A DNA stretch of 64,000 bases, from NCBI RefSeq assembly GCF_000208865.1, contig NC_018398.1, positions 3,162,001 to 3,226,000 on the forward strand. The letters run 5' to 3'. How positions within the stretch are numbered: the first letter of the stretch is position 1; each line of letters opens with the position of its first letter. Positions 49,018-62,240 of the stretch are shown one piece after another. Position numbers and translations under genes: made by a program. The stretch is from Neospora caninum Liverpool. Its lineage: Eukaryota; Apicomplexa; Conoidasida; Eucoccidiorida; Sarcocystidae. The notes below the pieces were generated by a model. The model was not told the origin of the DNA. It saw only the letters and a list, made by a program, of their open reading frames with translations, and ran no database searches.

Positions 49018-51918
49018 GATGTCAGTCCGTCTTCTGAACTGAGAACGCTACCGGGGAGCTCTCTCCACTGTATTTGTGGCACAAACTCCCGTATACGGTG
49101 CCTAGCGCTGGCAGGTCGCCCATACACGTGTTTTTAGGTGGTATAGGCTCAGTTGGTGGTTTTCTTTCGTTGACGGATCAGCATTAGGGTTTTTCCCAGC
49201 TGCGCCACGAGGACTTTGGACGGCGAGCGGGTCGAACGTCGGAGAAAAAAAAGCGCAGAACAAGCTGCTGTGTCTAGTTTTCGGTAGCGGCAGTTCGCGA
49301 GTCTGTATTTCGTATTGAACGTGCAGCTGTCATCGGCGAACCAGTTATGCCAACGGTTCGTGTGAAGATGTTGGCACACGGCATGGACAATTTCGTGAGG
49401 AAGCAGTTGTGTTTTTGCACGGTTGTTGGTTTAAACGTTTTCGTGCACTTTGTGCCGACAATTCTAGAACACGATGTGGCGGGGGATGTTCGCGACGAGA
49501 GGTGCGTAAGAGGAACTGAGCACGGCCACCACAGCGACTGGACGTTGTCACTCCTGAAATCCCTGCTGCTGTAAACAGTTTGTAAACGGGTCTGGGTTCA
49601 CCTGGCAATTCTGCGACTGGATTCACAGGCAGACAAGAATAAGAAACCATAAACGTACCCGTGTATATTCGTGCAGTGCTCTGCTATCGCGTGTGTCAGC
49701 GTGTGTGCGTATTACGAATACAGCGCAGTTTTTGTAACCGAGACGAGCCGACCTCACGTAGTCTAGCCGTATGTCCCAACCCCTCCTTTTCCCCATTCCT
49801 GCCGGCTCTTGCCCGTGTAAATCAGTACTCTTTTAATTACCATAGAAAAAATAAGGTTTCCTAAGTTTGAAGCAGTCACAGCTACGTCGTCAGAGCTAAG
49901 TCAAGTGGAGGGATTGTGGATGTTTTCGACTCGACTCCACAGCTTTTTTTTGTGCTGCACCACTCGCTCACGTAGAGGCATTTGCCACATCTGGCGGTGG
50001 TCGGGTACTCAGGAAGGTCCGAAGTCGTGTGGAAGCTGCAGGCGAACAATATGCACCAACGCCCTTATCAATTTTCCATGTCGCCACCAGAGCTCTTTCT
50101 TCATTTCTATCAGTCTCGACGTAGTTTGCTTCTGCATACTAGCAACTTTCTGAGACACCAAGCGCTATCGCAGTCGGATAGTTGATTTTCCCGTGGCGCC
50201 ACGGCAGGGATGCGTACGAGTGGAGCGGCCAGGCACTTGGCGCTGAGTTGGACGTACTCGAGAAACCCAGACACACAGTCCTGTTGGGTCGGCCACGGAC
50301 GAGCTTTCTATATTTGCGTACTCCAACCATCTTCGTGGTCAGATTCACTCGCGGAAGGGCGCGACCCCGCGGCAGACAGGGAGGCAGCAGCGGAGGACCT
50401 AGGTTGATTAAAATGGACGTGGTGGAGTAGTTCTGGAACTCCTTATGTCAGATGTTAACGTGCCCCAAAGAACTGAGTTCATTCAGGAAAGCGTAGCAAA
50501 GAAAAGTCTGATAAACGGGCGCAGTTCCACGGTTATGGACTGTCACGACTGAACGGTCGTGCACTAATGCCAAACCAGATCACCGAGTTGCTATTACCGA
50601 AACTGCTCACAGAAATGTGTGCAGGCGCATCCTCTTGCGCGAAACAAGGAAGAGATGTAGATCGGCATTGGCTCTCATCCCCGTGTTTCTTGAAGACAAG
50701 AGAGTGCTTTTTGAACGTGGTGACCCGGGAGGAAATTGCTTGAGTGTGGAGCTTGATTCTGGTCTTGAGGGTGGAGACTTCATCCTTCAGACGCTTCCTC
50801 TCGCTGTTTCTTTCTTCTATCAAGCCTTGTCGGCACCTCGAAAAGGGCTGCTCGCTTACAGCTACAGCTGAGGAACACAGTCGGCCTGGCGGGCAGGACA
50901 CCTTTTTGCAACTTTTCGCACACCAGAAAACGGAACGTGAGCCGAGTATACAGCCTGGTGGTCTGACAAGTGTTCTGTCTTCATTATCAAGTTGCCAACT
51001 TTCTCTCGTGTCGCCCAGCCCTCCAGTGCCGTTATGCTTTTCGTCGTCGTCTTTCGTGCGTGTGCAGAGAGTCTCTGTGACCTCCCCACTTGATCGTCTA
51101 CACTTGTTTTCTGTCGTCCAACTCCTGTCTCCGCTGGGCCTTGGCATTGCTCCTCAGGTCACTTGTCATTGTTCATCATCTGGCGTTGGTTTTTTTCCAC
51201 AAGAAGACACGACCTCTTTTTGTTGTGCGCGTTCCGCTGCCGTCTTCTGCGTCGGGTTTTTCCCCGTGCTGCAGGGGGTTGTGCCTGCAAAGGGTGCGCT
51301 GTACCGGTATGACGGTTCTTTCGCTGCCGCGCTCATGAGCACCATGTTAGTCAGCATTCGACCCTATTTTCGTCCATTTTTCAACACGAACCTTTTCCGC
51401 TTTCGGTCTCACCTCACCACTGTCTTCCTGTTCTCTGTACTGCGCGACTCTTGCAACCCCTTTCCACGTGTCTTGTCTCGGAGACGGCAGGCTCCACCCC
51501 TGGCGGCCAGCACTGAAAGCGCGTGGAGAGACGGTTCTGGCGACTCTGCGCCTCGAGAAAGAAAGACGCTAGAGTAGTGCCGGGTGCTCAGAAGCTGAGC
51601 ATGCAATGCGACTGAACGGTACAGACACCGGAAGCCGATCGAGCGGTCGTTGCCGTTAGCCTTGCTCCCGCTGAACCGTCGGCACTGTGCAAAGCTGGAG
51701 AGGTTGGGAGCACCTTAAAAACGTTGCATCGAACGACCGTCAGAAATGGATTGATATCTCCTTTTGCGATTCGTCTTTCGCTCCTCAGCGTGAGGAGGTC
51801 CTTCGAGGAAACGATCGGCCTCACCGTTCGCGGCACCCGCCCTTAGGTTCCTTTCTGCCGATTCCTGTCCCGCCCGCCTGGTCCTGCCAGTGCCTTTCCG
51901 TTCCCTTCTGTCTCCAAA

Positions 51919-54900
51919 ATGTTTGTCGAGCGGCTCCTCCACGTCCACCACGGTGGGTTGCCCATCACGTCCCTGGATTTCCAGCCCCATGCAGCGCCGT
52001 GGGGCATGGAGCGTCTCGCGACTGCGGCGGCGAACTGCGTCAAGATTTGGGTTCTCCATTCGCACTCGCCTTCTCTCTGTCGTGCCCTTCTCGACGGCAA
52101 GTCGGCGGGCGAAGATGCTGCATCGTCTCACAAGCGCCACAAACAGGCAGCCCCCGCCGGCGCTGCTGCCACGGAGACCCCTGCAGAAGAAGAGCAGTCT
52201 TCGACAGCTGCGGCGTCGCCGGTCGTCAATGCCTCGCCTGGCGAACCGCCGCCTCTGTCCCGGCCTCCCTTGACGGTGGCGACGTGTGTGTGGACGGCCT
52301 CTGAGCACCGGTCGGAAATCATGACTGTCCGCTGGGCTCCCACGGGTGAGTTTTTAGCCACATGCGACGCAGACGGAAATCTTTTTGTCTACGCGCTGAA
52401 TCTGCCGCTGCCCACTTGGCCGGGCACCAAGGAGGTGCGCGCGGACGCTGTGAAGAGTTCGGCGAGTGTCGCCGCAGAGAAGGCTCCTTGCGCGGGTGCG
52501 AGGGAAGAAGGGACTCCCCGTCGGGGGCCTGTGAAGAAGGGGAAGCAAGATGCCCCGTCCTCCTCGGCGGCTTTGCCGTGTCTCTGTGCGTCGCTCTTTC
52601 CTTCCTCGGGGCAAGTGCCGTGGCAGAAAGCCGGCCACCAGAGCCCACCCCCCGCGAGCGGCGGCCCGTCGGGCGCAGGGGTCTACACAGAGAAGTGGCG
52701 CCAGGTCTCCGCGTGTCTGTGCTCCGCGGTTGGCCACGTCTTCGACATGTGCTGGTGTCATGACAGCCGAACGATCGCCCTCGCCGGCGCCAAGGGAAAG
52801 GTCTGCCTGGTCGACGTTCCCCGCCACGAAATTGTGACGGTGCTCAGTCTGCCAGGAGGCGAATCCGGCATGATAAAAGGGATTGCTTGGGACCCGCAGG
52901 CTTCCCTCCTGGCGGCCTGCACGAGTGCGAAGAAGGTGTTTGTTTGGCGAACGCAGCGCCGAACACAGACGAAACTTGGCCATGCCGCCTGGAGCTGTTC
53001 CCTCGTCTACCAGCACGACGAGTTGCTGCTCGGCGGGCCGTCCGAAACGCCAGGCCCGCGGCGCCTCTCTTGGCATCCTCAAGGCACGTTCCTTGCGCTG
53101 CCGTTTGCCGAGCGCAATGGCCGCGTCTTTGGATGCTGCCTGCGGGTCCAGGACGACTCGGAGCTGAAGGCCGAGACGTGCGAGGTGGAAAACGCGCCGG
53201 CCAATTTGTCGGATGCCTCCCAGGCGGGCGCGGGGCGACGGAAACAACTTGCGGAGTTCAGAGAGGAGATTTTCTCGCGCTTGCCCCCTCTGCGACTTCG
53301 TGGTCACCGACGGCCAATACGCATTGTGGTAAGTCCTGACTGTCGCTCGGCTTTTTGTGCTTCGTTTCGCTGTTTTCCCGCTCGCCATGTCTCTCTCGAC
53401 CTTCGCGCAACGCGCTTCGGCGTCGCCAGGTCCCCGTCCGCCTGCTTCTCGTGTCTGTATCGTTTCTGCTGAAGGCCCGAGTCGGCCGCCCCGCCTCGTG
53501 GCCAGTGTCGCGGGACATTTGTCTGGGACCTGTCCGCCAGTCGTTGCTCTCCTCTGTTTCCACTTGTGAGTTGCGTCCTCGACGTGCGCGCTGTCTGGGA
53601 CGGCCCAGTGTCTCGCTCTTTCCTTCTTCCCCTGACCTGCCTGCTGCCTGTAGCGGTTTTCGCCGGATCTCCTCGTTGAGGGAGGCGCGCCGAAACCTTC
53701 GCCGGGCGGCAAGTCCGGCAAGACTTCCGGGTCGTCCTCTGCTCTTGAGGACGGCCCGCAAGATGGCCTTTGTTGCCTGTATGCCCAAGCGAGCGTGGAC
53801 GGCGCCTTGTCGATTTGGCGGTTCTCCACAGACCGGTCCTCGCCGCCAGACACCCCGACGAAGTCGCCGAGTGGCTCACGCGCCGGCGAAAAAGCTGGCG
53901 AGGACGGTGCGGGCAGAAGGCCGGCGGGAACGCAGGCGCGGTGTCTCGCCGTCCTCCTCAACTTCCTCGACGAAAACACCACGCTCCATGACCTCGCCTG
54001 GGGGCGCCACGGGCAGTGGCTGGCCGCGGCCTGCACCGGCGGCGGCGTGACGCTCGTAGCCCTTCCGCATGCAGCGCTGAACGTCGCCTTCGCAACCAAC
54101 TGGATGGCTTACCAGCTCGCCGCGCCGGAGACCGCCGAAGCGGCGCGGGCCTCCGGCGAATCGCGGGCGCCCGCGGCCGCTTCCTCTCCGTCCGTTGCCG
54201 CCTCCTGTTCCATTTTCAATCAAAAACTCCGGGACCCGCCCTCGCCAGGAAGCACGGCAGCACTGTCCTCGGCGGCCGCTTTGCCCCAGGCTGTTCCGTC
54301 GTGCTCGTGTCCGTGTAAATGCTGTTGCTGCTCGCTCCACCGCCACTTTGCCTTTGTGCCGGCGCCCCCCGCTGCGGCGCCTCTGCCTGCCGCCCCGAAG
54401 AAGAGCGAGCCGGGGAAAAACGAGGCGGAGGAAGGGAAAGTTGGGCGGATCCAGATTGAGTCGGTGACTGCCGGCGGGAAGAGGCGCATATGCCCCGTTA
54501 ACTTGTCGGGAGGCAGGCCCGGAATGACTGTCGTTTCAGTCCGGCGCGAGACGCCTGGACCCGCGGGAGGGGAGGCCAGCTCGGCAGACGTCGGCAGAAC
54601 GAGTCTCGTGAAGAAGGAAGAGAACCACGCGCAAGCAGAGAGCTCTGGGTTGAACAGTAAACTCACTACCACTTCGCCGCCGGGCACGTCGCCGGCTGTG
54701 GCGCAGCCTGCGCCCTCAGCTGCGGCCGCTCTCTCGCGTTTCCCCGCCTCGCCTTCGCCGCTTGCTGCCTCCACCGGAGCCGCCCCGGGAGCGCTGGGCG
54801 CCTCGCCTCAGCCTGCCGCGTCTGCGGCGGTCCAACGCGAAGCAGCCGAGAGCGACGATTCCCCAGAGGACGGCTCCTTTCTGCTGATGCTCCAGCGCCA

Positions 54901-57900
54901 GGGCGAAGAAGTCCAGAGAGTCCTGCAGCGACCCTCCTGGAGGCCGGCCGGCGTTTCGGATTCGGTCGCACCTCAGCGAGACACAGAGGGCCGGAAACTG
55001 TCTCTCGCGGACGTGCTCCTGGGAGACGTGGGGGACCAGCCTTCCGCTCCGTCTGCGTCCGACTCGGCTCGCCAGCCGCCCCTCTCTGCACACCCGGTTC
55101 GCACTCAGGTGTCCGGCCCGTCTTCTGTGAGTTCTTCCCTCGCGAAAGGTCCTCCCGCGTCGGCTCTCCAGACTGCGTTTCGAGGCTCAGCGCGCGAATC
55201 TGGAGAACGGGCCGCAGAACTGTCGCGCGCCGTCGGCCTTCTGGCCCGGCTGCGCGCGGATCGGCGAGAACTGGAGCTCGCTGGAGAGGCAGGCGAGGAG
55301 CCCTCAAAAGCGCCTAGTCTCTCGCGGCTGCAGCAGGCGCAGCAGCTGCTTGCGGCACATGCGGGGGCCAGGACAGGAGGCGACACAGCGGGCCCAGGCG
55401 CCGCGAGCGGCACGGGCGCCTCGGGTGTCGCTTCGCTCTTGTCGCGAATGGAGGCTGCGGAGACGCCGCTGCAGAGGCGCGAGTGGCAGGCGGCGTCAGC
55501 GAACTTTTGGCGGGCTACCCGCGGCGGAGAGGAGGCAGAAGGCAGAAACGTGCGCGAGGCTGCCCGCGAGCCCGGAGGTATCCCTTTGATCAGTCTGGCG
55601 CGCCTTCCCGAGCTTGGCGCCGCTGGGGGGGAACCGGCCACGCACAAAATGGGGATCGCCCATCCCTCTGCGCGTCCTGCCGGCGCGTGCGATCTTGTCG
55701 TGATCAGCAGCGGCAGCGAAACAGACCAGGAAGCGAGCGCGGAAGACCACGCAGACAGAGAAGCGGCCAGGGCGCCGGGGACTCGCATGCAGAGCGAGTC
55801 GATCTGCGGCTGCGTCCCTCCGAACCTTTTCCTCGAAGAGCCGGCTGTCTCTGGAGGTGTTGAAAAGGCGAACGCCCGTCTTGCGGAAGGCGAGGCAGCT
55901 GCACCCTGTGAAGTCGAAAACGGAGACAACGGAGACAGCCGAGTCGCGCGGTCGGGTTTGGTCGCGGCGCCCGAGCCTTGTGACCGGAGGGTGTATGCGT
56001 GGTTTCGAGAACTGCTTCCGTTCCAGCGACCTCCGGACGAAGACGGACGCGATTCCAGGCTCACCTCATTTGAAGAACCTGGAGAAGACGACTGGGAAGA
56101 AGACCGAGCAGTGCAAGTGGAGCTGGCAACAGTCGCCATTCATGGGAGGGCGGTCCCTGAAGGATTTGGAGACGCGGTTTGTTTCGGTGCTCGCCCTCGG
56201 GAGTCGGCGTACAGGCCGCTGGGTTCGGGAGTGTCGGGTGGAACCCCGAGAAAGGGTCGAGCGCGAGAACATCGCGAGGCGGGTGCTGCAGGTCGAAGCG
56301 AAGTGCTCGCCCCTGTCGCATCAGAAACGTGCCGGCTCGAGACGCGTGCTCTGCGCGTCGCAGAGGGAGCAGCGGAGAGGGGTCGGAGAGGAGAGGGGAA
56401 AGCGGCGAGAGAACGTTGGCGCCGGAGTCTCGCGGAGGCCGCGCCGGCGACGCGGGCCCGACTGGACCGCGGGGTTTGCCAGGCCGCAGCAGGGTCGGGA
56501 AACGGAGGCGCTGGCGTCCAGGCGAACGGGAGCGCGAACGGCGGGAAAGGAGCGGCGGGCGGTCGAGAGTCTGGGAGGTCCGGAGACAGTCGACGCAAAG
56601 GGTTCGTCGGGGGAGGCTCAGGGGGTCACGGCGACGGCGAGGACGACGACGCGGAATTCCGGGAGAAGGAACTGCGCAAGTCCCAGTTTCTCTCGGCTCT
56701 GAACAACGGCGGTTCGAGCAAAGAAAGAGGCGACGGCGAGAAAGACGAAGAGGGAAAGAAGAAAGGACGGCGCGGCCCCGCGTCTCTCGCCACATCGGGC
56801 GCCGCGTCTGCGCCCCCGGCCGAAGACTCTGGGCCGACAAGGGACTCCGCACCCCTCGCCGCGGCTGAGAAGGGCGCCGCGCCGGCATCACCCGGCGAGG
56901 CATGGGGCAGTTGGAATCCGTTCAGGCGGCGTCTGCAGCTGCTGAGGCAATTCGAGGAGGAGGAAGACGAAGACGACGAGGAGGAAGACGAGGCGCCGGC
57001 ACCGCCAACAACACACCGGCCTGCCTCGTCGGCTGCGGCCTCTCCGGCGCAGGCGGATGCGCCGTGCGTGAACGGCTGTGCCGCGTCAGGCGGTGGCGAC
57101 GTTCCCGCTGTGAACGCGAAGAGCGCCGACGGCGGAGACAAGCTCCAGGGGGCCAACGAAGGCAGAAGGTTCGGGCGTCTGCGAGCGCGCGAGAGCGAAG
57201 AGCAGGAAGAGAGACGCCGTCCAGGCACGAAGTCGGCGCTGTCCTCGTGTCTCCCGTCGCCGGCGTCTGTCTCGCAACCCATGCGCAGAGACCGTCCGCG
57301 AGCTCGTCCGGCGTCTTCTGCGTGGTCGGTTTCTGGCGAGGAGCGGGACACCCCCGCGTCTGATGGGAAGCGCCGAGCAGGTGAGGGCTTCATCGGGAAG
57401 GGAGAGGAACGCGAGAGCCAGGGGCGCGCCCAAGGGAGGGACGCCCGACGGCGGCGGTCGGCTGCAAGCGAGGAACGCGACAGGGGAGAAGCGCGAGAGC
57501 AACAGAGGGCGAGGCGGCGACGGGCGGAGGAAGTCCAGGGGCGAAGGAGCAAGCGGCGGCGAGTGTCAACGGGGGAGGAGACAGACTGGGAGACGAGCAG
57601 CGAGAGTTCGTGGACTGTCTCGGAGTCCTCGGGTTCTGACGAGAGAAACAGGCTGACGAGGACGGAACGCAGAAGCGTTTCAGACCGATTGAGAAGACGC
57701 CGCGGATCCAGACCCAGAGAGAGGAGGCGAGGGCGGAGAGAGGGAGTCGCGTGGCGCCGGGAGGCGCGGTGGGAAACCGACGAAGACAGCCCGACAGATG
57801 AAAGAACGCGAGAGGAAACCGAAACGCTTTCGAGGGCAGGGGCCGCTCTGACCAAGCCGCAAGAACCTCTCGTGGGCCTGCCGGCTCTCCGAAACCGACT

Positions 57901-60900
57901 CAGCATATCAACGACTCTCAGCGGTGCGTGCACCTTTCAGGCATGAATGCCAGCGTTTTTGCGCGGCGCTTCGTGTTTCCGCATTTGTCTTCACGTCCTC
58001 CCACTTCCTGTCTGGCCTTCTCCCGCTCGCTTCGCGTTGCCTTTTAGTAACTGGATGAATTTTACGGCCGGTATGTATGGGTAATACTCGACTCTTCTAT
58101 AGTTTAACCGCTACTGCTGGGACTGTCTAGTATGTCCTTACGGTAGTACTATCGAGCCTGACTGATCCCTGGACCTCGCCCGAGCCCCGATCTATCTTTC
58201 TGTTCCGGTTTTGCCTGCGCCTGCCCTCTGTTCAGGAACGCGCGTCGGAGTCGTGGCATTGAACTTTCTGGCGAAGGCTCGGGAGAGCAGTCAGCTGCCT
58301 TCGTTCTTCTCGCGCTCTCTCTCGCCTGCGCTCGGGCGCGACAGAGACATGCGAGGCAGCGCAGACGAACGGAGCGACCGCCACGAAGCCCCGGGAGGAA
58401 GCGACGGAGACGGTCCGCTGTTGTGCTGCTCAATGCTCCGACGCCCGCCGCAGCATGGCGAAGACTCGGGAAAGAGAGAAGACGAGAAGGAAAACCTCGA
58501 AGCGACGAACGAAGTGAGGCGCAAGCAAGACCTGAACGCAGACACACACTTTTACCCGTCGTCTGCAGTGCCTCTATATAGCGATCTCGACGTTCAAACA
58601 CAGGGGGGGCGTGGTAGTCAGGACAGCACCGGTCGCTCTTCCACAGGTCTCTTTTTCGTCCGTCTCGCCGTGATCACGCTCTTGTCTCTTTTGTCTCCCG
58701 TGTCATCTCGAGAAGGCTTCCTCCAAAACCTGTCGACCGCCGCGCCCGGCGTATATCGTGCCTGCGTAGGCGTGAGTTTGTGGCCAGACCGCACCCTTTT
58801 CGCTTCCTGCTTTTTGCATGCATGTGCCCAGCTCTGGGACTGTCTCCGCGCGCGCTGTGGGTCGACCTGCTCGACTGATGCCTGTGAAGCTGTCGAGTGC
58901 AAGAGTCCTTGCACCTGAAAGAGACATTCAAGAGGAATTTCCAGTTTTGGTCCTTATGTTGGAACAGGCTGCCTGCTCCTTCCTCTTATACGAGCGGTTC
59001 TTAACGTCACCCTTGCGAGCGCTGCTCAATGCGTGCGTGTGGCGTCACGTTTGTCGTCCCTCCAGGAAATCCTTTGGATTCGACGGCTGCCGGCGGGGCT
59101 TGTCGTCACGCATCTCTTGCCCTCTCCCACGGAGACTCCAGAGCGTGGCCGAAGTCTCTTGAAGGCGAAGGTTGCGTCGCCGCCTGAGGCCGCAACAGAC
59201 CCCTTTCTTCTTCCTCCCTCGCGCGTTCTCCTCGTTGTCGCCCAGGCCAAGGCGGCCCTCTCTGCCCACGGCGCCAGTGCCGATGTGTTGAGCCTCCCTT
59301 TTCCCTCGCCTGTCTCTTCCTTCTCTTCCTCCGTCCCGGGGCTGTGCCGTCGCAGGCCTTCAAAACGCGCGGGTCGACTTGACTCAGCCTTTCCTGACGG
59401 GTCGGCGAGTCGCTGGCGCGAGGTCCGGAGACGCAGGCTCTGTCGCCCTCGGGCGCCTCGGCCGTCTCCAGCGGCTGGCGTCGGCAGGTCAGTTCTGATT
59501 CTCGTCGACATGAAGACGGGCGCCATGCACGCCGCTCGCGGCAGCGATCTTTCCTTCTCTTTGCACGAGCCAATCTGCGTCTGTCGGTGGGTGGAGCTGA
59601 AGCGCAGGCGTCCGATTCCATTGGCGTCTGTCTCTCGGCCTTCGCGTGGTCTTTCCGGGGACGAATCCCCCGTCGAGAAGATGACGGCGGACCAGAATCG
59701 GCGGGACGTGCATGAAGACAAAGCGATGTGCGTCGAGGCCGAAACGGGGGAGGCTACTCCAAACGGGAGTCTCTCCGTGAAAGACGGAACCTCCAGTCTG
59801 TGCATTTTCCTCCTGACCGCCTACGCCAAGGTGTTTCTTCTGCGGCCGTGCGAGGAGCTGTCCTTCCATCCCGAAGGCTTCGCTCTCGGTCCGCTTGCTC
59901 ATGTCTCGGTTTGTTCGCGAACACGGAGAGGCTCGTCTGCCCTCTTCGGTGGAGATCTGAACGAGGAGGCCTTGCGGCGCATCTCGCCGTCGCTGTTCCT
60001 CGACGAGGCGACGTGGTTCGACGGACGAGGCATGGCGCGAGGTGCTCACAACTCGGAAGGGGACCAGCAACTAGAGGCGGGCCGGAACCTGGAAAGACTG
60101 TCTCTTCTTCCACAGCTGTCTCGCGTGGCTCCGAGACGCGCCCTCGCTCTCCACGACTCTGCGCCTTTCTCGACAAACGACGCAACGCAGCGGCCGTGGA
60201 GCGAAGGCAACTCCCGGTCCTCAGCGTCGCTCACTGTCGGCGGGTCGGTGGTCTTGTCTCTGTGTTACTATGCCGATCTCTCTGCTCTGTGTAGGGGCGA
60301 AAAGGCCCAGGTGGAGAGCTGTGAGGAGCGTAACGAGGGAGCGAAGCTTCTGTCTGGTCGGTCTCGAGACACCAAGAGGCTCGGAGCCTCGGCGCGCGTG
60401 CTGCCCGCGGGAGGGAAGAACGCGGTCGAGACGCCCTCGCTGCGGGACACTGTGCGAGGTGCCGCCCCCGCGAAGATCCTCTGGATCGAGATTCAACAGC
60501 GGTCGCCGTCGCTCTTCTCTCTTCTGGAGGACGCGGAGGCGGCGGGCGTGCCTGCGCTGTCAGAGCAAACCTCGCATGGCGAGACAGGGCGGAACCGCGA
60601 GGGCGCCGACAAGCGCAGTCGCACGTTGGGTGACGAAGACCGAGGCGGAAGAGACGCGAGAGAGGCGATGCGCGAATTCTTCGACCTGACGTTTGGAGCA
60701 GCCGACGAGCACGACTGGATCCAGCTGGCGATTGGACTCGACTCGGGAAAGATTTTCGTCTCGCTCCCTCCCGGTGGGCGTCGGGCCTTGGGGATGTCTC
60801 CTCTGCCTCCTCGCGCGAGCTCGCAGGCGACCGCGGACGCAGAGCGGGACCGTTACCTTGGCGCGCCTTTCGGCGGAGACGCTCTCAACGGTCGGCGGTC

Positions 60901-62187
60901 AGGCTCTCAGGGACGAGAGAGAGCAGAGGACGCCGCGCACTGCATGCAACAGGAACCTTCCAGTTGGGGGTTGGCAGGGCGCTCACCCTGTGACGGTGCG
61001 CAGCCGCGGTTTGTGCGAATCGATGACCTCGCTTTTCAGCATTCGGACTTCTTCTCGCTTCTCACCTGGCCCGCGCACGGAGTCGTCTCAGAGGCTGGAT
61101 GCAGGCCAGTCGCCCAGTTGCGAGACGCAGACGGAGCCTGTGAAAGCCCCCTGTGGTCGGGAGGCGAGAGTGCGACTGGAGGAGGCTGCACTGAAGTGTC
61201 CGCGGCTCGCCTGTCGCTCGAAGATCTTCAGAAGCGGGTTGCGCTCAGCCCGGCAGTCGCGCCCGCATTTGCCCAGCGAGTTCTCATCTCCACGCTCTCT
61301 CTCCCGAACCCGCCAGCTTCTGCTTCCGCCTCCTCGGGAGGCGCCTCGGAGGTCGACGCGGAGCGGGAGAAACGAAACGCGCGAGGGGCGGGAAGGGAAG
61401 ACGCTGCAGCTGTGCAGCGCAAGCAGCTGAAGAAAGAAGTCGATTCACAGCGAACCAAATTCCTCCACTTTCTCCTTCAGGGACGTTTCCTCGGGCCGCA
61501 GTTCGCGGGCCTCCTGGGCACGACCCCACAAGGCCTGGCGGCGATGCGGCGCGAAGCCGTGCAAGAGCTCCTGAGCAGTGGCCAGACGCAGAGGGAACGA
61601 CGGGAAGAGATCGATGAAGCTGATTCTCGGGAGGGAGATGGGGCGCCAAACGAGGGCGCTGAAGAGCGCGAGGAAGAAACCGGCGAGGAAGAAGAAAGAC
61701 TCGCGTGCTCGGAGAGATGCGCAGCGGATCGGACAGAGAGAGACGGCACGGAGACAGGAGAAGGAACGTTGGAGGGCGGCGAGGAAGGCAATCGCGACAA
61801 TGACGAAGAACGCGGACGAAGTGGGAAGGGCCGAGGTGGAGATATCTCAGACCCCCCATCGCCTGGGGAAGAACGGCGAGAGGAAGACTCTCAATATGAG
61901 AGGGACGGGCATTCGGAGAGGGCGAGCAGACGACAGAGTCGCACATCGGCGGCGGTAGAAGGCGAGAATGCCACCGCGAGAGAACTGCGCGTTCCCTCGC
62001 AACGCCTAACGGTGAAACACCTTCACCACCAGGTCAGCAATTCCACATCCGACCCGATGCCTCCTCTGAATTCACTGTCGCGTCTGCGTCTCGCTCCCTC
62101 TCTCTGCCTTGCCTGATCTCTCGCGTCCGCCTCGCTGGATCTCTCAGAGCTCGCAGCTCATCGTTGTGCAAATAATTCCTCATATCC

Positions 62188-62240
<53 letters not shown>

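Larger units (their letters stand above)
45383..51918. other. Long intergenic region with weak exon candidates
   Basis: This is 6.5 kb between the CCCH and HIRA genes. Nothing here is recognisable. It contains a TA run at 45821-45842 and TGCATGC sites at 45882 and 46424. Two stretches have mixed, non-repetitive codons that could be exons: 48700-49017 (minus) and about 50530-50870, where both strands stay open. A small unannotated gene may be present. Confidence 0.4.

Noticed and set aside
52354..54099. 581-codon minus-strand frame
   Set aside because: Shadow of the HIRA WD-repeat exons; the plus strand holds the conserved domain.
56626..57933. 435-codon minus-strand Ser-rich frame
   Set aside because: Antisense of the Arg/Glu-rich HIRA insert.
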